10,944 bases of DNA from the NCBI GenBank assembly GCA_024276255.1, contig JAJRXO010000192.1:1-10944 (forward strand), read 5' to 3'. The translations under genes were made by a program, and so were the position numbers. The DNA comes from Chloroflexota bacterium (GTDB taxonomy: Bacteria > Chloroflexota > Anaerolineae > J102). This document shows positions 1 to 5,152 of the stretch, one piece after another (the stretch's first letter is position 1; every line of letters begins with the position of its first letter). Under the pieces are notes generated by a model. It was given only the letters and a program-made list of their open reading frames with translations. It did not search any database and was not told the DNA's origin.

Positions 1-630
1 GATGCGATATTTGATGTATTGCAGCTCGCGCAGGATCTGGTCCTCTTCGCTTTCCTTGTCGCGGCGCAAGACAGCGGCCACCTTCTCGTATTCTGCCATT
101 TCCTCGCGCAGGGCGGTGATCTTGTCGATCCACTGGTCGTAGACCGAGGCCATACTCAGATAATACAGGGCGTGTCCCAGCGGCACGAGATCGTAGATGT
201 AGTAGTCGTATTCGCCGCCCACGACGATGTCCACCACCTCATCGAAGATGGCGCTTTCTTCCATAGCGGGCTCGGCGGCCGCGGCCTGGATGTAGTTTTC
301 GATCTCTTCCGGGATCTCATCCATGCCATACATGTCGCGGATCTTCTGGCGGATCTCCTCCTGATAGTCGCGGATGCGTTTGTCGGCGTCGATCTCCTGG
401 GCGTACAGGTTGGGCATGATCTCCACCGCACCTTGGCCAAAGATATCGCGCTCGAAGATATCGGAGAGGCTGGCCTGCGGGTCAACGGAGAATACAAGCA
501 CCCTATGGCCCTGGCTGGCCAGCCACCAGGCTGTGGCGGCGCTGAATGTGGTTTTCCCCAGGCCACCCTTGCCGCCAAACATGATGTAACGGCGATCGGG
601 GTTATTTTGAAATGTTTCGCGCAGTGACAT
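1..630 (-). CDS. ArsA/Get3-family ATPase (partial, 3' end outside window)
   Basis: The first 210 codons of a soluble SIMIBI-class P-loop ATPase of the ArsA/GET3 family are visible; the C-terminus lies beyond the left edge. The start ATG at 630 has a GGAGG 5-6 nt upstream. Residues 19-28 form the deviant Walker A (GGKGGLGKTT), with the signature lysine at 21. Residues 50-57 (DPQASLSD) match switch I. Residues 147-153 (DLVPLGH) sit where ArsA/Get3 have the switch II motif DTAPTGH. The family uses ATP hydrolysis to drive arsenite export (ArsA) or tail-anchored protein targeting (Get3). No arsB, arsR or arsC is nearby, so an arsenic role is not supported. It is the last visible gene of an operon with a thioredoxin-like protein and two small paralogs, with 9 nt separating it from the preceding gene. 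Family assignment is confident; the substrate is unknown. Confidence 0.9.
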   Translation of the reverse strand, partial: MSLRETFQNNPDRRYIMFGGKGGLGKTTFSAATAWWLASQGHRVLVFSVDPQASLSDIFERDIFGQGAVEIMPNLYAQEIDADKRIRDYQEEIRQKIRDMYGMDEIPEEIENYIQAAAAEPAMEESAIFDEVVDIVVGGEYDYYIYDLVPLGHALYYLSMASVYDQWIDKITALREEMAEYEKVAAVLRRDKESEEDQILRELQYIKYRI

Positions 631-639
631 GCCTTCCTC

Positions 640-912
640 CTATGCGAGGGCGTCGGTGAGGTCTCTTTCGCGCAACATGCGGCGCTTCCAGGTGCTGATC
701 TGGGGCACTACATAGGGCAACAGGCGCAGGCTGTAGTAGGGGGGCAGAATGGGCACGCCCAGCAGGTCACCCATCGTGATCAGGATGAACAGGTGCTCCA
801 TGCTACCGCGTGTCTTCAGCGCGTAGCGGGCCATGTCATGGCCGGCCATGCCATACAGCACGCTCTTCACGGTATCCAGCCAGCGGGCCCTTCGTTTTTG
901 TTCTTCTGTCAT
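640..912 (-). CDS. Small conserved protein, paralog A (ArsA-associated)
   Basis: A 90-aa protein with start ATG at 912 and a GGAG 8 nt upstream. Its core (about residues 36-87, from 'SMEHLFIL' to 'RERDLTD') is roughly 75% identical by eye to the neighbouring gene at 967-1269, so the two are tandem duplicates. The core contains GDLLGVP, LPPYY and a W-x-RR-M-x-RER segment, with a hydrophobic stretch that could be an amphipathic helix pair or a membrane-associated segment. There is no signal peptide and no cysteine. From memory, the core resembles small proteins called 'cory-CC-star', which end in two cysteines; this protein lacks that ending. Function unknown. The position directly before the ArsA-like ATPase suggests a partner or client of that ATPase. 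Confidence 0.8.
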   Translation of the reverse strand: MTEEQKRRARWLDTVKSVLYGMAGHDMARYALKTRGSMEHLFILITMGDLLGVPILPPYYSLRLLPYVVPQISTWKRRMLRERDLTDALA

Positions 913-966
913 GGGAATACTCCGGGAGATGAATGTGAATGGGGAGGGGTGTGAAAGCGTTTGGGT

Positions 967-1269
967 TCAGGTGATCTCCTGATCGCACAGATCGGTGAGA
1001 TCGCGTTCGCGCAACATGCTCCGCCGCCAGCCGGAGATATTGGGCATGATGTAGGGGAGCAGGCGCAGGGTGTAGTAGGGTGGCAACACGGGCACACCCA
1101 GGAGATCGCCAAAGACGACGAGAATGAACAGGTGCTCGAGAGAGGCCCGCTCTTTGTGCAGATCGCGCACCATGTCGTACACCGTGGCCCCATACATGAT
1201 TTCCCCCAGGCTCTTGAGCACGTTTTTCAGTTTGCGGGAGTCGATGGGCAGTGATGGCAATGGGGTCAT
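967..1269 (-). CDS. Small conserved protein, paralog B (ArsA-associated)
   Basis: A 100-aa paralog of the gene at 640-912. It shares the ordered motifs LEHLFIL, FGDLLGVP, LPPYYTLRLLPY and a terminal MLRERDLTD. Its start ATG (1269-1267) overlaps the stop TGA of the upstream thioredoxin-like gene as ATGA, and no strong Shine-Dalgarno is seen, so translation is probably coupled to that gene. The N-terminal 40 residues differ from paralog A and the C-terminus extends a few residues (CDQEIT), including a single Cys near the end. A 54-bp gap separates it from paralog A. Function unknown. Conservation of both copies in one operon suggests a hetero-oligomer or two related clients rather than redundancy, which is inference. 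Confidence 0.8.
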   Translation of the reverse strand: MTPLPSLPIDSRKLKNVLKSLGEIMYGATVYDMVRDLHKERASLEHLFILVVFGDLLGVPVLPPYYTLRLLPYIMPNISGWRRSMLRERDLTDLCDQEIT

Positions 1270-1688
1270 GATGCGAGCGCTTGTTTATCAAGCCAGCTTT
1301 GCATGGTGCGATGAAGGGTTGCCTCGTCCCAGCCACTGATCTTCTCGCTTTTTTCGAAGATAAAGGTGGGGTAACGCCGTACCCCGTAGCGAATGGCCTT
1401 CCACAGGCCCTGCAGCGATCGGGGATCGTAGATGCGAATGAATATGGCGTCGCCATAGCGCAGCGACAGGTGTTCGATAAGTTCCGAGAAGCGTTGAAAA
1501 TCAGCCAGCCATTCCGGCGGGTATTCGTCCAGGCCGCGCTCGTAGGGCGCCTTGTCCATCTGGGCGCGGGCCATGAGCATCTCGCAGGAAAGACAGATGC
1601 CCCATCCTTCGGGCAAGGGCATGATCACCTCGATCTGCACAGGCCTTTGCCGGGATAGCTGTGTTGATACGCGGGACCTGGCTTGCAT
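1266..1688 (-). CDS. Thioredoxin-fold protein with CxxC motif
   Basis: A 140-aa cytoplasmic protein read as a divergent thioredoxin fold. Residues 16-22 (PVQIEVI) look like the first strand and C32-x-x-C35 (CLSC) is a redox-type motif at the start of a helix. Residues 80-88 (DAIFIRIYD) form a central strand, and Y106-P107-T-F-I-F resembles the cis-proline loop and following strand, ending with a G119-W120 turn and a C-terminal helix. The ATG at 1688 is favoured over the internal ATG at codon 23 because the first strand lies upstream of that codon, although the RBS is weak. It is the promoter-proximal gene of the operon and overlaps the next gene by 4 nt. It could reduce or bind a cysteine in an operon partner, or act as a redox sensor. 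The exact family was not recognised. Confidence 0.75.
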   Translation of the reverse strand: MQARSRVSTQLSRQRPVQIEVIMPLPEGWGICLSCEMLMARAQMDKAPYERGLDEYPPEWLADFQRFSELIEHLSLRYGDAIFIRIYDPRSLQGLWKAIRYGVRRYPTFIFEKSEKISGWDEATLHRTMQSWLDKQALAS

Positions 1689-1927
1689 GGTTCGTTTCTC
1701 ATGGAGGCCCTGGGGTCAGGCATTGTTTGCCGAGGAGAGATATGAGCGACGGAAGCAACGCCGGGGAGGACCCCTTGTGTTGCAAGGCCGACAAGCGCTT
1801 CCGACCGCGGGCGTCGGATGAAGATCAGGTTTGCTGATCTATGGCCGGTTGGAAATGACCCGGCCCCAGGGCAGGGGAGAGAAGATGCGACGTCACGGGG
1901 ACGCCGCACCGGAGCAGCTGACAGAAA
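1689..1927. other. Gene-free spacer with tandem short hairpins
   Basis: A 239-bp gap between the thioredoxin-like gene and the end of cstA. It contains a run of short perfect or near-perfect hairpins: 1719-1731 (GGCA/TGCC), 1773-1787 (CCTTG/CAAGG), 1801-1817 (CCGAC/GTCGG) and 1822-1840 (AGATCAG/CTGATCT, 5-nt loop). No convincing sigma-70 promoter for the minus-strand operon was found, and none of the hairpins is followed by a U-tract, so no clear cstA terminator is visible. The spacer may be a structured leader for the downstream operon if cstA transcripts read through. An overlapping 94-codon frame on the minus strand shows no protein-like features. Confidence 0.5.
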
Positions 1928-3694
1928 CTATGCCTCGACCTTGGCCTCGGCGCCCGTCTGGCGGAACGCCCTCAGGGCATCCCAGCCCAGCATGAGGGCG
2001 GCTACAACCAGGTAGATGGCGATGATCCCGGCCAAGACGTTGCCGATCATCTTGTCAACGGGCAGGCCACTCAAGTTGCTGAGCGTCTTGTAGGCCGTCA
2101 GCAGCAGGGCCACGATCGTGGTTACGAACATGAAGGCGAAGGGGATCAGGGTCCACATGTACTTCTTGCCGTTGGCCTTCAGCCACAGCGTGACCAGCAG
2201 CAGGGCCAGGGAGGCCATGAGCTGATTGGCGCCGCCGAAGAGGATCCAGATGCGGGCCCAGAAGCCGGTCCAGATGAAGAGTGCGGACAGGGCCAGGGCG
2301 ACCAGGGTGCCAAAGGTGGTGTTCTTGAACAGGGGAATGCTATCGCCCAGGAATTCGGCCGAAGCCACGCGCATGAAGCGCACCACCAGGTACATGATGG
2401 TGAGCGCCATCAGCGTGAGGAAGACGGAGCCATAGGGCAGGCCGAAGGAGACGGGGACGCCGATGCGGGCCATCATCTCACTGAGGCCGACCGCGAACAC
2501 GCCAGCGTTTTTACCCGCTGCCACCAATCCCACATAACCGGCAAAGCCCTTGGTGACGCCAACGCCGACGACGGCGGCCAGCAACGACAGGACAGCCAGG
2601 AACATCTCCAGGAACATGGCGCCGCCGCCCACGTAGAGGGCATCGGATTCTTTTTCCAGCTGGCGGGCGGTACCCGAGGAGGATACCAGGCTATGCCAGC
2701 CGGAAACCGCGCCGCAGGCGATGGTGACGAAGAGCAGCGGCCACAACGGCCCGATCGCGCCCACCGTCTTGTCGATGCCCGAACAGTCCGTGGCAGCACA
2801 GAGATCCCCTGTCCAGTTGGTGAAGGCCGGGAAGTCGGCGGGGAATGCCGGATGCCAGACCAGCAGGCCGATGGTGCCGCCGAGAATGCCCAGGAACACG
2901 ATCCAGAAGGCGACGTAGTTGATGGGTTGCGCCCACCGCCAGATGGGCAGTACGGCGCCGAAGTAGCAGATGACCAGCACCACCAGGCTCCAGAAGAAGT
3001 GGGCCCAGGTGACCGAGCCGAAGACATAGGTGTCGGGGCTGCCGTTGATGGCGCTGAACAGGTTCTGCACGCCTGACAGCGTGCCCAGCCAGATGCCTAT
3101 AAAGGCCAGGACGACGGTCACCAGGCTGGTAAGGATGATGTCCATCTTCCATCTGTAGGTCATCTGGCCCGCCAACAGGCCGATCAAGATCACCAGCAGC
3201 ACCCCCAATGGCACAGCGGGATTCGACATCAGGTCGTAGCCCACGATTTTGCCAAAGGCGCCCATGATCAGCAGCAGATAGAAGTAGATAAAGGTGAGCA
3301 GGATGGTGCGGGCGCGCGGGGATACGAAACGATAGCTAAGGGCCCCAAACGACTGGCCCTCTTCGCGAACCCCGAGGACGATGCTGGAATAATCCTGCAC
3401 CCAGCCGATAAAGAAGGTGCCGAAGATGATCCACACCAGGGCCGGCAACCAGCCCCAACGCACGGCGACAATGGGGCCGACAATGGGGCCCAGGGCGGCG
3501 ATGGACTTGAACTGATAGCCGAAGAGCACGTTGCGATTGGCCGGCGTGAAGTCGACGCCGTCCATGTACATTTTTGCCGGGGTCGCTTTGTTGTCGTCAG
3601 GTTGCACAATGTTTTTGTCGATGGAGCGGGCATAGAACCCGTAGCCCACGGCAATACCAATAAAACCAAGAATAAGTGTAATTACAGCGTTCAT
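1928..3694 (-). CDS. cstA: Carbon starvation protein CstA family transporter
   Basis: A 588-aa polytopic membrane protein of the CstA family (peptide/pyruvate transporters induced by carbon starvation in E. coli). Recognisable blocks are F62-K-S-I-A-A-L-G-P-I-V-G-P at 62-74, the P84-A-L-V-W-I-I-F-G segment and D101. Others are S331-G-W-H-S-L-V-S-S-S-G-T with the following ESDA at 349-352, and the C-terminal FGGANQLMASLALL at 486-499. About 14-16 hydrophobic segments span the length. It is shorter than the ~700-aa enterobacterial CstA. Start ATG at 3694 has an AGGAG 9 nt upstream. A 58-codon upstream ORF ends in the ATGA that begins this gene. No ybdD/yjiX-type small gene follows it. Likely role: uptake of peptides or pyruvate; the exact substrate cannot be told from sequence. 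Confidence 0.93.
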   Translation of the reverse strand: MNAVITLILGFIGIAVGYGFYARSIDKNIVQPDDNKATPAKMYMDGVDFTPANRNVLFGYQFKSIAALGPIVGPIVAVRWGWLPALVWIIFGTFFIGWVQDYSSIVLGVREEGQSFGALSYRFVSPRARTILLTFIYFYLLLIMGAFGKIVGYDLMSNPAVPLGVLLVILIGLLAGQMTYRWKMDIILTSLVTVVLAFIGIWLGTLSGVQNLFSAINGSPDTYVFGSVTWAHFFWSLVVLVICYFGAVLPIWRWAQPINYVAFWIVFLGILGGTIGLLVWHPAFPADFPAFTNWTGDLCAATDCSGIDKTVGAIGPLWPLLFVTIACGAVSGWHSLVSSSGTARQLEKESDALYVGGGAMFLEMFLAVLSLLAAVVGVGVTKGFAGYVGLVAAGKNAGVFAVGLSEMMARIGVPVSFGLPYGSVFLTLMALTIMYLVVRFMRVASAEFLGDSIPLFKNTTFGTLVALALSALFIWTGFWARIWILFGGANQLMASLALLLVTLWLKANGKKYMWTLIPFAFMFVTTIVALLLTAYKTLSNLSGLPVDKMIGNVLAGIIAIYLVVAALMLGWDALRAFRQTGAEAKVEA

Positions 3695-3867
3695 TTGTGC
3701 AGACTCCTCCGAAGTTGTGTCAACTCCAAATGAATGAGGGGGGCTTCACTAGTCTGACGAAACCCATAAAGAGATGAAACATAATACATGTGCACTGTGG
3801 GGAGTCTCTGCAAAGTTGGCGTCATTGCCCACTTGGAGAAAAATTTATTGAATTGTCGCTCGATCAT
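3691..3867 (-). CDS. Putative upstream ORF / leader peptide coupled to cstA
   Basis: A 58-codon ORF starting at ATG 3867 (MIERQFNKFF...) and ending with TGA at 3693-3691, which overlaps the cstA start codon as ATGA. On this strand the sequence at 3877-3866 is AAAGGAGGTGAT, a full 12-nt complement to the 16S rRNA 3' end. The GGAGG lies only 2 nt from the ATG, closer than usual. Composition is AT-richer than the neighbouring genes and the product has no recognisable domain; it is weakly basic with no clear signal peptide. The perfect Shine-Dalgarno together with the stop/start overlap argues for translation and coupling to cstA. The composition and tight spacing argue for caution. It may be a regulatory leader rather than a functional protein. 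Confidence 0.4.
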   Translation of the reverse strand: MIERQFNKFFSKWAMTPTLQRLPTVHMYYVSSLYGFRQTSEAPLIHLELTQLRRSLHK

Positions 3868-3877
3868 CACCTCCTTT
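3866..3877 (-). promoter_or_regulatory. Perfect 12-nt Shine-Dalgarno sequence
   Basis: Minus-strand AAAGGAGGTGAT pairs without mismatch with the conserved bacterial anti-Shine-Dalgarno 3' end of 16S rRNA (ATCACCTCCTTT). It runs into the ATG of the 58-codon ORF before cstA. Most other RBSs in this window match only 4-6 nt. Confidence 0.7.
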
Positions 3878-3897
3878 GACGTGTGTGCTCATCCGGG

Positions 3898-3925
3898 TTG
3901 ACAGGGGCGCCGGGAACGGTATACT
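3898..3925 (+). promoter_or_regulatory. Sigma-70-type promoter for the TPR gene
   Basis: A perfect TTGACA -35 (3898-3903), a 16-bp spacer and TATACT -10 (3920-3925). The predicted start at about 3932 lies ~27 nt upstream of the ATG at 3959. The 8-bp word ATCCGGGT occurs at 3891-3898, overlapping the -35, and again at 3926-3933, just past the -10; this direct repeat with 35-bp spacing could be an operator. Confidence 0.8.
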
Positions 3926-3958
3926 ATCCGGGTATCTTACTTACTGATCAGGTGTTGA

Positions 3959-4576
3959 ATGCGTCTACCTCTCCTGCTTTTGTCTCTGGGATTTACCTAT
4001 GTCGTTCTTTTCGGCGGCCTGTCGTTGATGAGGCGGGAAGGGCTCTCCTTGCGCTTCGCCCTGGAAGCGGTGGGGTTGACGGTGATTGCCGCTGTACTCA
4101 GTACGCTGGAGATCTATGCGATCAATCCGGTGGCATTCATCGTCGTTCTCTATCTGATTACGATGCGGGTGCGTCTGCTCTCCGATATCGGCACATTTTT
4201 TGCCCGCAGGGGCAGCTTCGAGTTCGCCGATCGGCTGTACAATCTGGCTCTGCGTTTATGGCCCGATCCAGCGGGCAGACTGATCGTCAAGATCAATCAG
4301 GCAACATCGTTGCTGCAACGAAAGCAACTGGATCAGGCGATCCAGCTTCTCAAAGAGGTGTTGGCCGGAGCTGAGCAGGGCTATCTCGGCATTAAATATG
4401 AGTCGGCAGCGTATTATAATCTGGCGGTGGCTTACCAGCGGAAGGGGGACGAGGCGCAGGCTGTCAAAGCATTCAATGCGGTGTTGGATACATGGCCCAC
4501 TTCGATTTATGCGCGCCACGCCCGCCAGGCATTGGAGCGCAGACGGAAAAAGGGTGCTACGGAGGTAAAAGCTTGA
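3959..4576 (+). CDS. Membrane-anchored TPR-repeat protein
   Basis: A 205-aa protein with hydrophobic segments at about residues 3-24, 33-54 and 56-70, followed by a cytoplasmic-type helical region. Residues ~85-180 contain two to three tetratricopeptide-like repeats. The clearest is 'YYNLAVAYQRKGDEAQAVKAF' with the typical A-x(3)-Y/G-x(6)-A pattern and a Pro at 180 closing the second helix. The C-terminus is basic. TPR domains bind other proteins, so this is probably a membrane scaffold or an assembly factor; no specific function is recognised. AGGTG lies 4 nt before the ATG. It is a single-gene transcript from the consensus promoter at 3898-3925, divergent from cstA and convergent with the small RNA downstream. 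Confidence 0.85.
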   Translation: MRLPLLLLSLGFTYVVLFGGLSLMRREGLSLRFALEAVGLTVIAAVLSTLEIYAINPVAFIVVLYLITMRVRLLSDIGTFFARRGSFEFADRLYNLALRLWPDPAGRLIVKINQATSLLQRKQLDQAIQLLKEVLAGAEQGYLGIKYESAAYYNLAVAYQRKGDEAQAVKAFNAVLDTWPTSIYARHARQALERRRKKGATEVKA

Positions 4577-4584
4577 TTGATCAA

Positions 4585-4744
4585 ACAAAAAACGCCGTTG
4601 AGCAATTAGCGCTCAATGGCGTTTGGGGTATAAGGTAGCACTGCGAAAGAGCACAAGAGAGCGCTAAATCGCAGACAGGCATGAGTTGGGGTACAGAAAA
4701 TGACGTGCTTCATCGGCTCCGATGGACTGGATGCACTCTACAAT
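4585..4744 (-). ncRNA. Putative ~160-nt small regulatory RNA
   Basis: A self-contained transcription unit with no ORF of note: a strong minus-strand promoter (4751-4779) points into it and an intrinsic terminator (4590-4624) ends it. The predicted RNA has a 5' hairpin (4736-4705, GTGC/GCAC enclosing a perfect CATCG/CGATG stem) and a second composite hairpin (4674-4641, CTGCGA/TCGCAG outer, AGCGC/GTGCT inner). The terminator hairpin follows. Two identical single-stranded UACCCCAA words (complement of 4686-4693 and 4623-4630) lie between the stems. C-rich unpaired motifs in sRNAs commonly target Shine-Dalgarno regions. It matches no RNA family I recognise: no SRP GGAAGCAGCC, no tmRNA ends, no RNase P cores. 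Confidence 0.5.
4590..4624 (-). terminator. Rho-independent terminator of the small RNA
   Basis: A 14-bp stem (AAACGCCGTTGAGC at 4590-4603 against GCTCAATGGCGTTT at 4611-4624, one mismatch/wobble) with a 7-nt loop. On the minus strand it is followed by a T-rich run (TTTTTTGTTTG), so it terminates leftward transcription. It lies 13 bp after the TPR gene stop and may also weakly stop rightward transcripts, but no T-tract follows on that strand. Confidence 0.75.
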
Positions 4745-4750
4745 GGAATC

Positions 4751-4779
4751 AGTATAACACATTTGGCTCACAATGTCAT
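4751..4779 (-). promoter_or_regulatory. Sigma-70-type promoter for the small RNA
   Basis: On the minus strand, ATGACA (-35, 4779-4774), a 17-bp spacer and TATACT (-10, 4756-4751); predicted start at about 4744. Just upstream (4790-4813) is an inverted repeat TTACGT-N12-ACGTAA, which could bind a regulator. Confidence 0.7.
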
Positions 4780-4891
4780 CTTTTGCCGCTTACGTATTAT
4801 AAACAAAACGTAAAAACACCGATAAAAGTGGGGGATGAATAGTATTCAGTCAAGACTACTTTGGAGGAAAATGACCGCGGCCCGTCCGAAC

Positions 4892-5031
4892 AGCCGACTG
4901 GAAGTCGGGCTCTTTAGGCCTACGGCCAGAGGACGACCTGCGTCGTCCTTTCGCCAGTCCACGATGGTCGGCGCAGGCCGACCTCTGGCGCAAAGCGCCT
5001 ATAGAGCCTGAGTTCACTCAGCTAGGCTCTA
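4892..5031. repeat. Inverted pair of three-hairpin modules
   Basis: Two modules of ~58-66 bp lie head to head around a 16-bp spacer (4950-4965). The left module has hairpins at 4892-4911 (AGCC..GGCT), 4917-4927 (GGCC/GGCC) and 4930-4949 (AGGACGAC, loop CTGC, GTCGTCCT). Read on the opposite strand, the right module has the same three at 5031-5002, 4999-4987 and 4983-4966 (GGTCGGC, loop CTGC, GCCGACC). The linkers CT(T/A)TAGGC and CCAGAGG are shared, while stem bases differ in a paired, compensatory way. This looks like a REPIN- or MITE-like palindromic element, or a structured RNA. Confidence 0.65.
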
Positions 5032-5059
5032 AACAACGACACCATCGCTATGGGTGAAA

Positions 5060-5106
5060 GGCCGTATTGCTCAGCAGTGTAAGTCACGGCCACGAGGCGT
5101 TTTTTT
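5060..5106 (+). terminator. Possible terminator, rightward
   Basis: A GGCCGT (5060-5065) / ACGGCC (5086-5091) stem with an internal GCT/AGC pairing, then ACGAGGCG and seven T residues (5100-5106). The stem is separated from the T-tract by 8 nt, which is longer than ideal, so termination is uncertain. It would end any rightward transcript of the hairpin modules. Confidence 0.35.
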
Positions 5107-5152
5107 ATCAATCAACGATTGACTGAGTAATGGTCCCAACCGTTACCTGTGC

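Larger units (their letters stand above)
4573..5115. repeat. Inverted repeat flanking the 4.6-5.1 kb structured region
   Basis: The left arm 4573-4596 (TTGATTGAT...AAAAAACGCC) and the right arm 5096-5115 (GGCG, seven T, ATCAATCAA) are inverted copies of one another apart from a 4-5 nt gap. Read outward, each end is a GGCG-T-tract followed by ATCAATCAA. The arms bound the small RNA and the hairpin modules. They could be the ends of a ~540-bp non-autonomous element, although no target-site duplication was found, or duplicated terminator tails. Confidence 0.45.

Noticed and set aside
19..627. 202-codon plus-strand frame opposite the ArsA-like gene
   Set aside because: It is the antisense shadow of the P-loop ATPase frame, with an unstructured His/Asp/Val-rich composition.
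1625..1909. 94-codon minus-strand frame upstream of the thioredoxin-like gene
   Set aside because: It overlaps the start of a better-supported gene in another frame, crosses several hairpins and lacks an RBS or recognisable motif.
4871..5011. 46-codon plus-strand ORF beginning MTAARPNSRL with GGAGG 5 nt upstream
   Set aside because: Almost the whole frame is the hairpin modules and it stops inside a stem. The Arg/Ser/Ala-rich composition is what palindromic repeats yield in any frame.
5060..5099. tRNA-like D-arm word GCTCAGCAG
   Set aside because: No acceptor stem, anticodon arm or T-loop (GGTTCGA) can be drawn around it.
4860..5106. RNase P RNA-like words (GGAGGAAA near 4863 and GGGTGAAAGG near 5052)
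   Set aside because: The words are isolated. The P4-type ACAGAAA core and the expected helices are absent, and the region is better explained by inverted hairpin modules.
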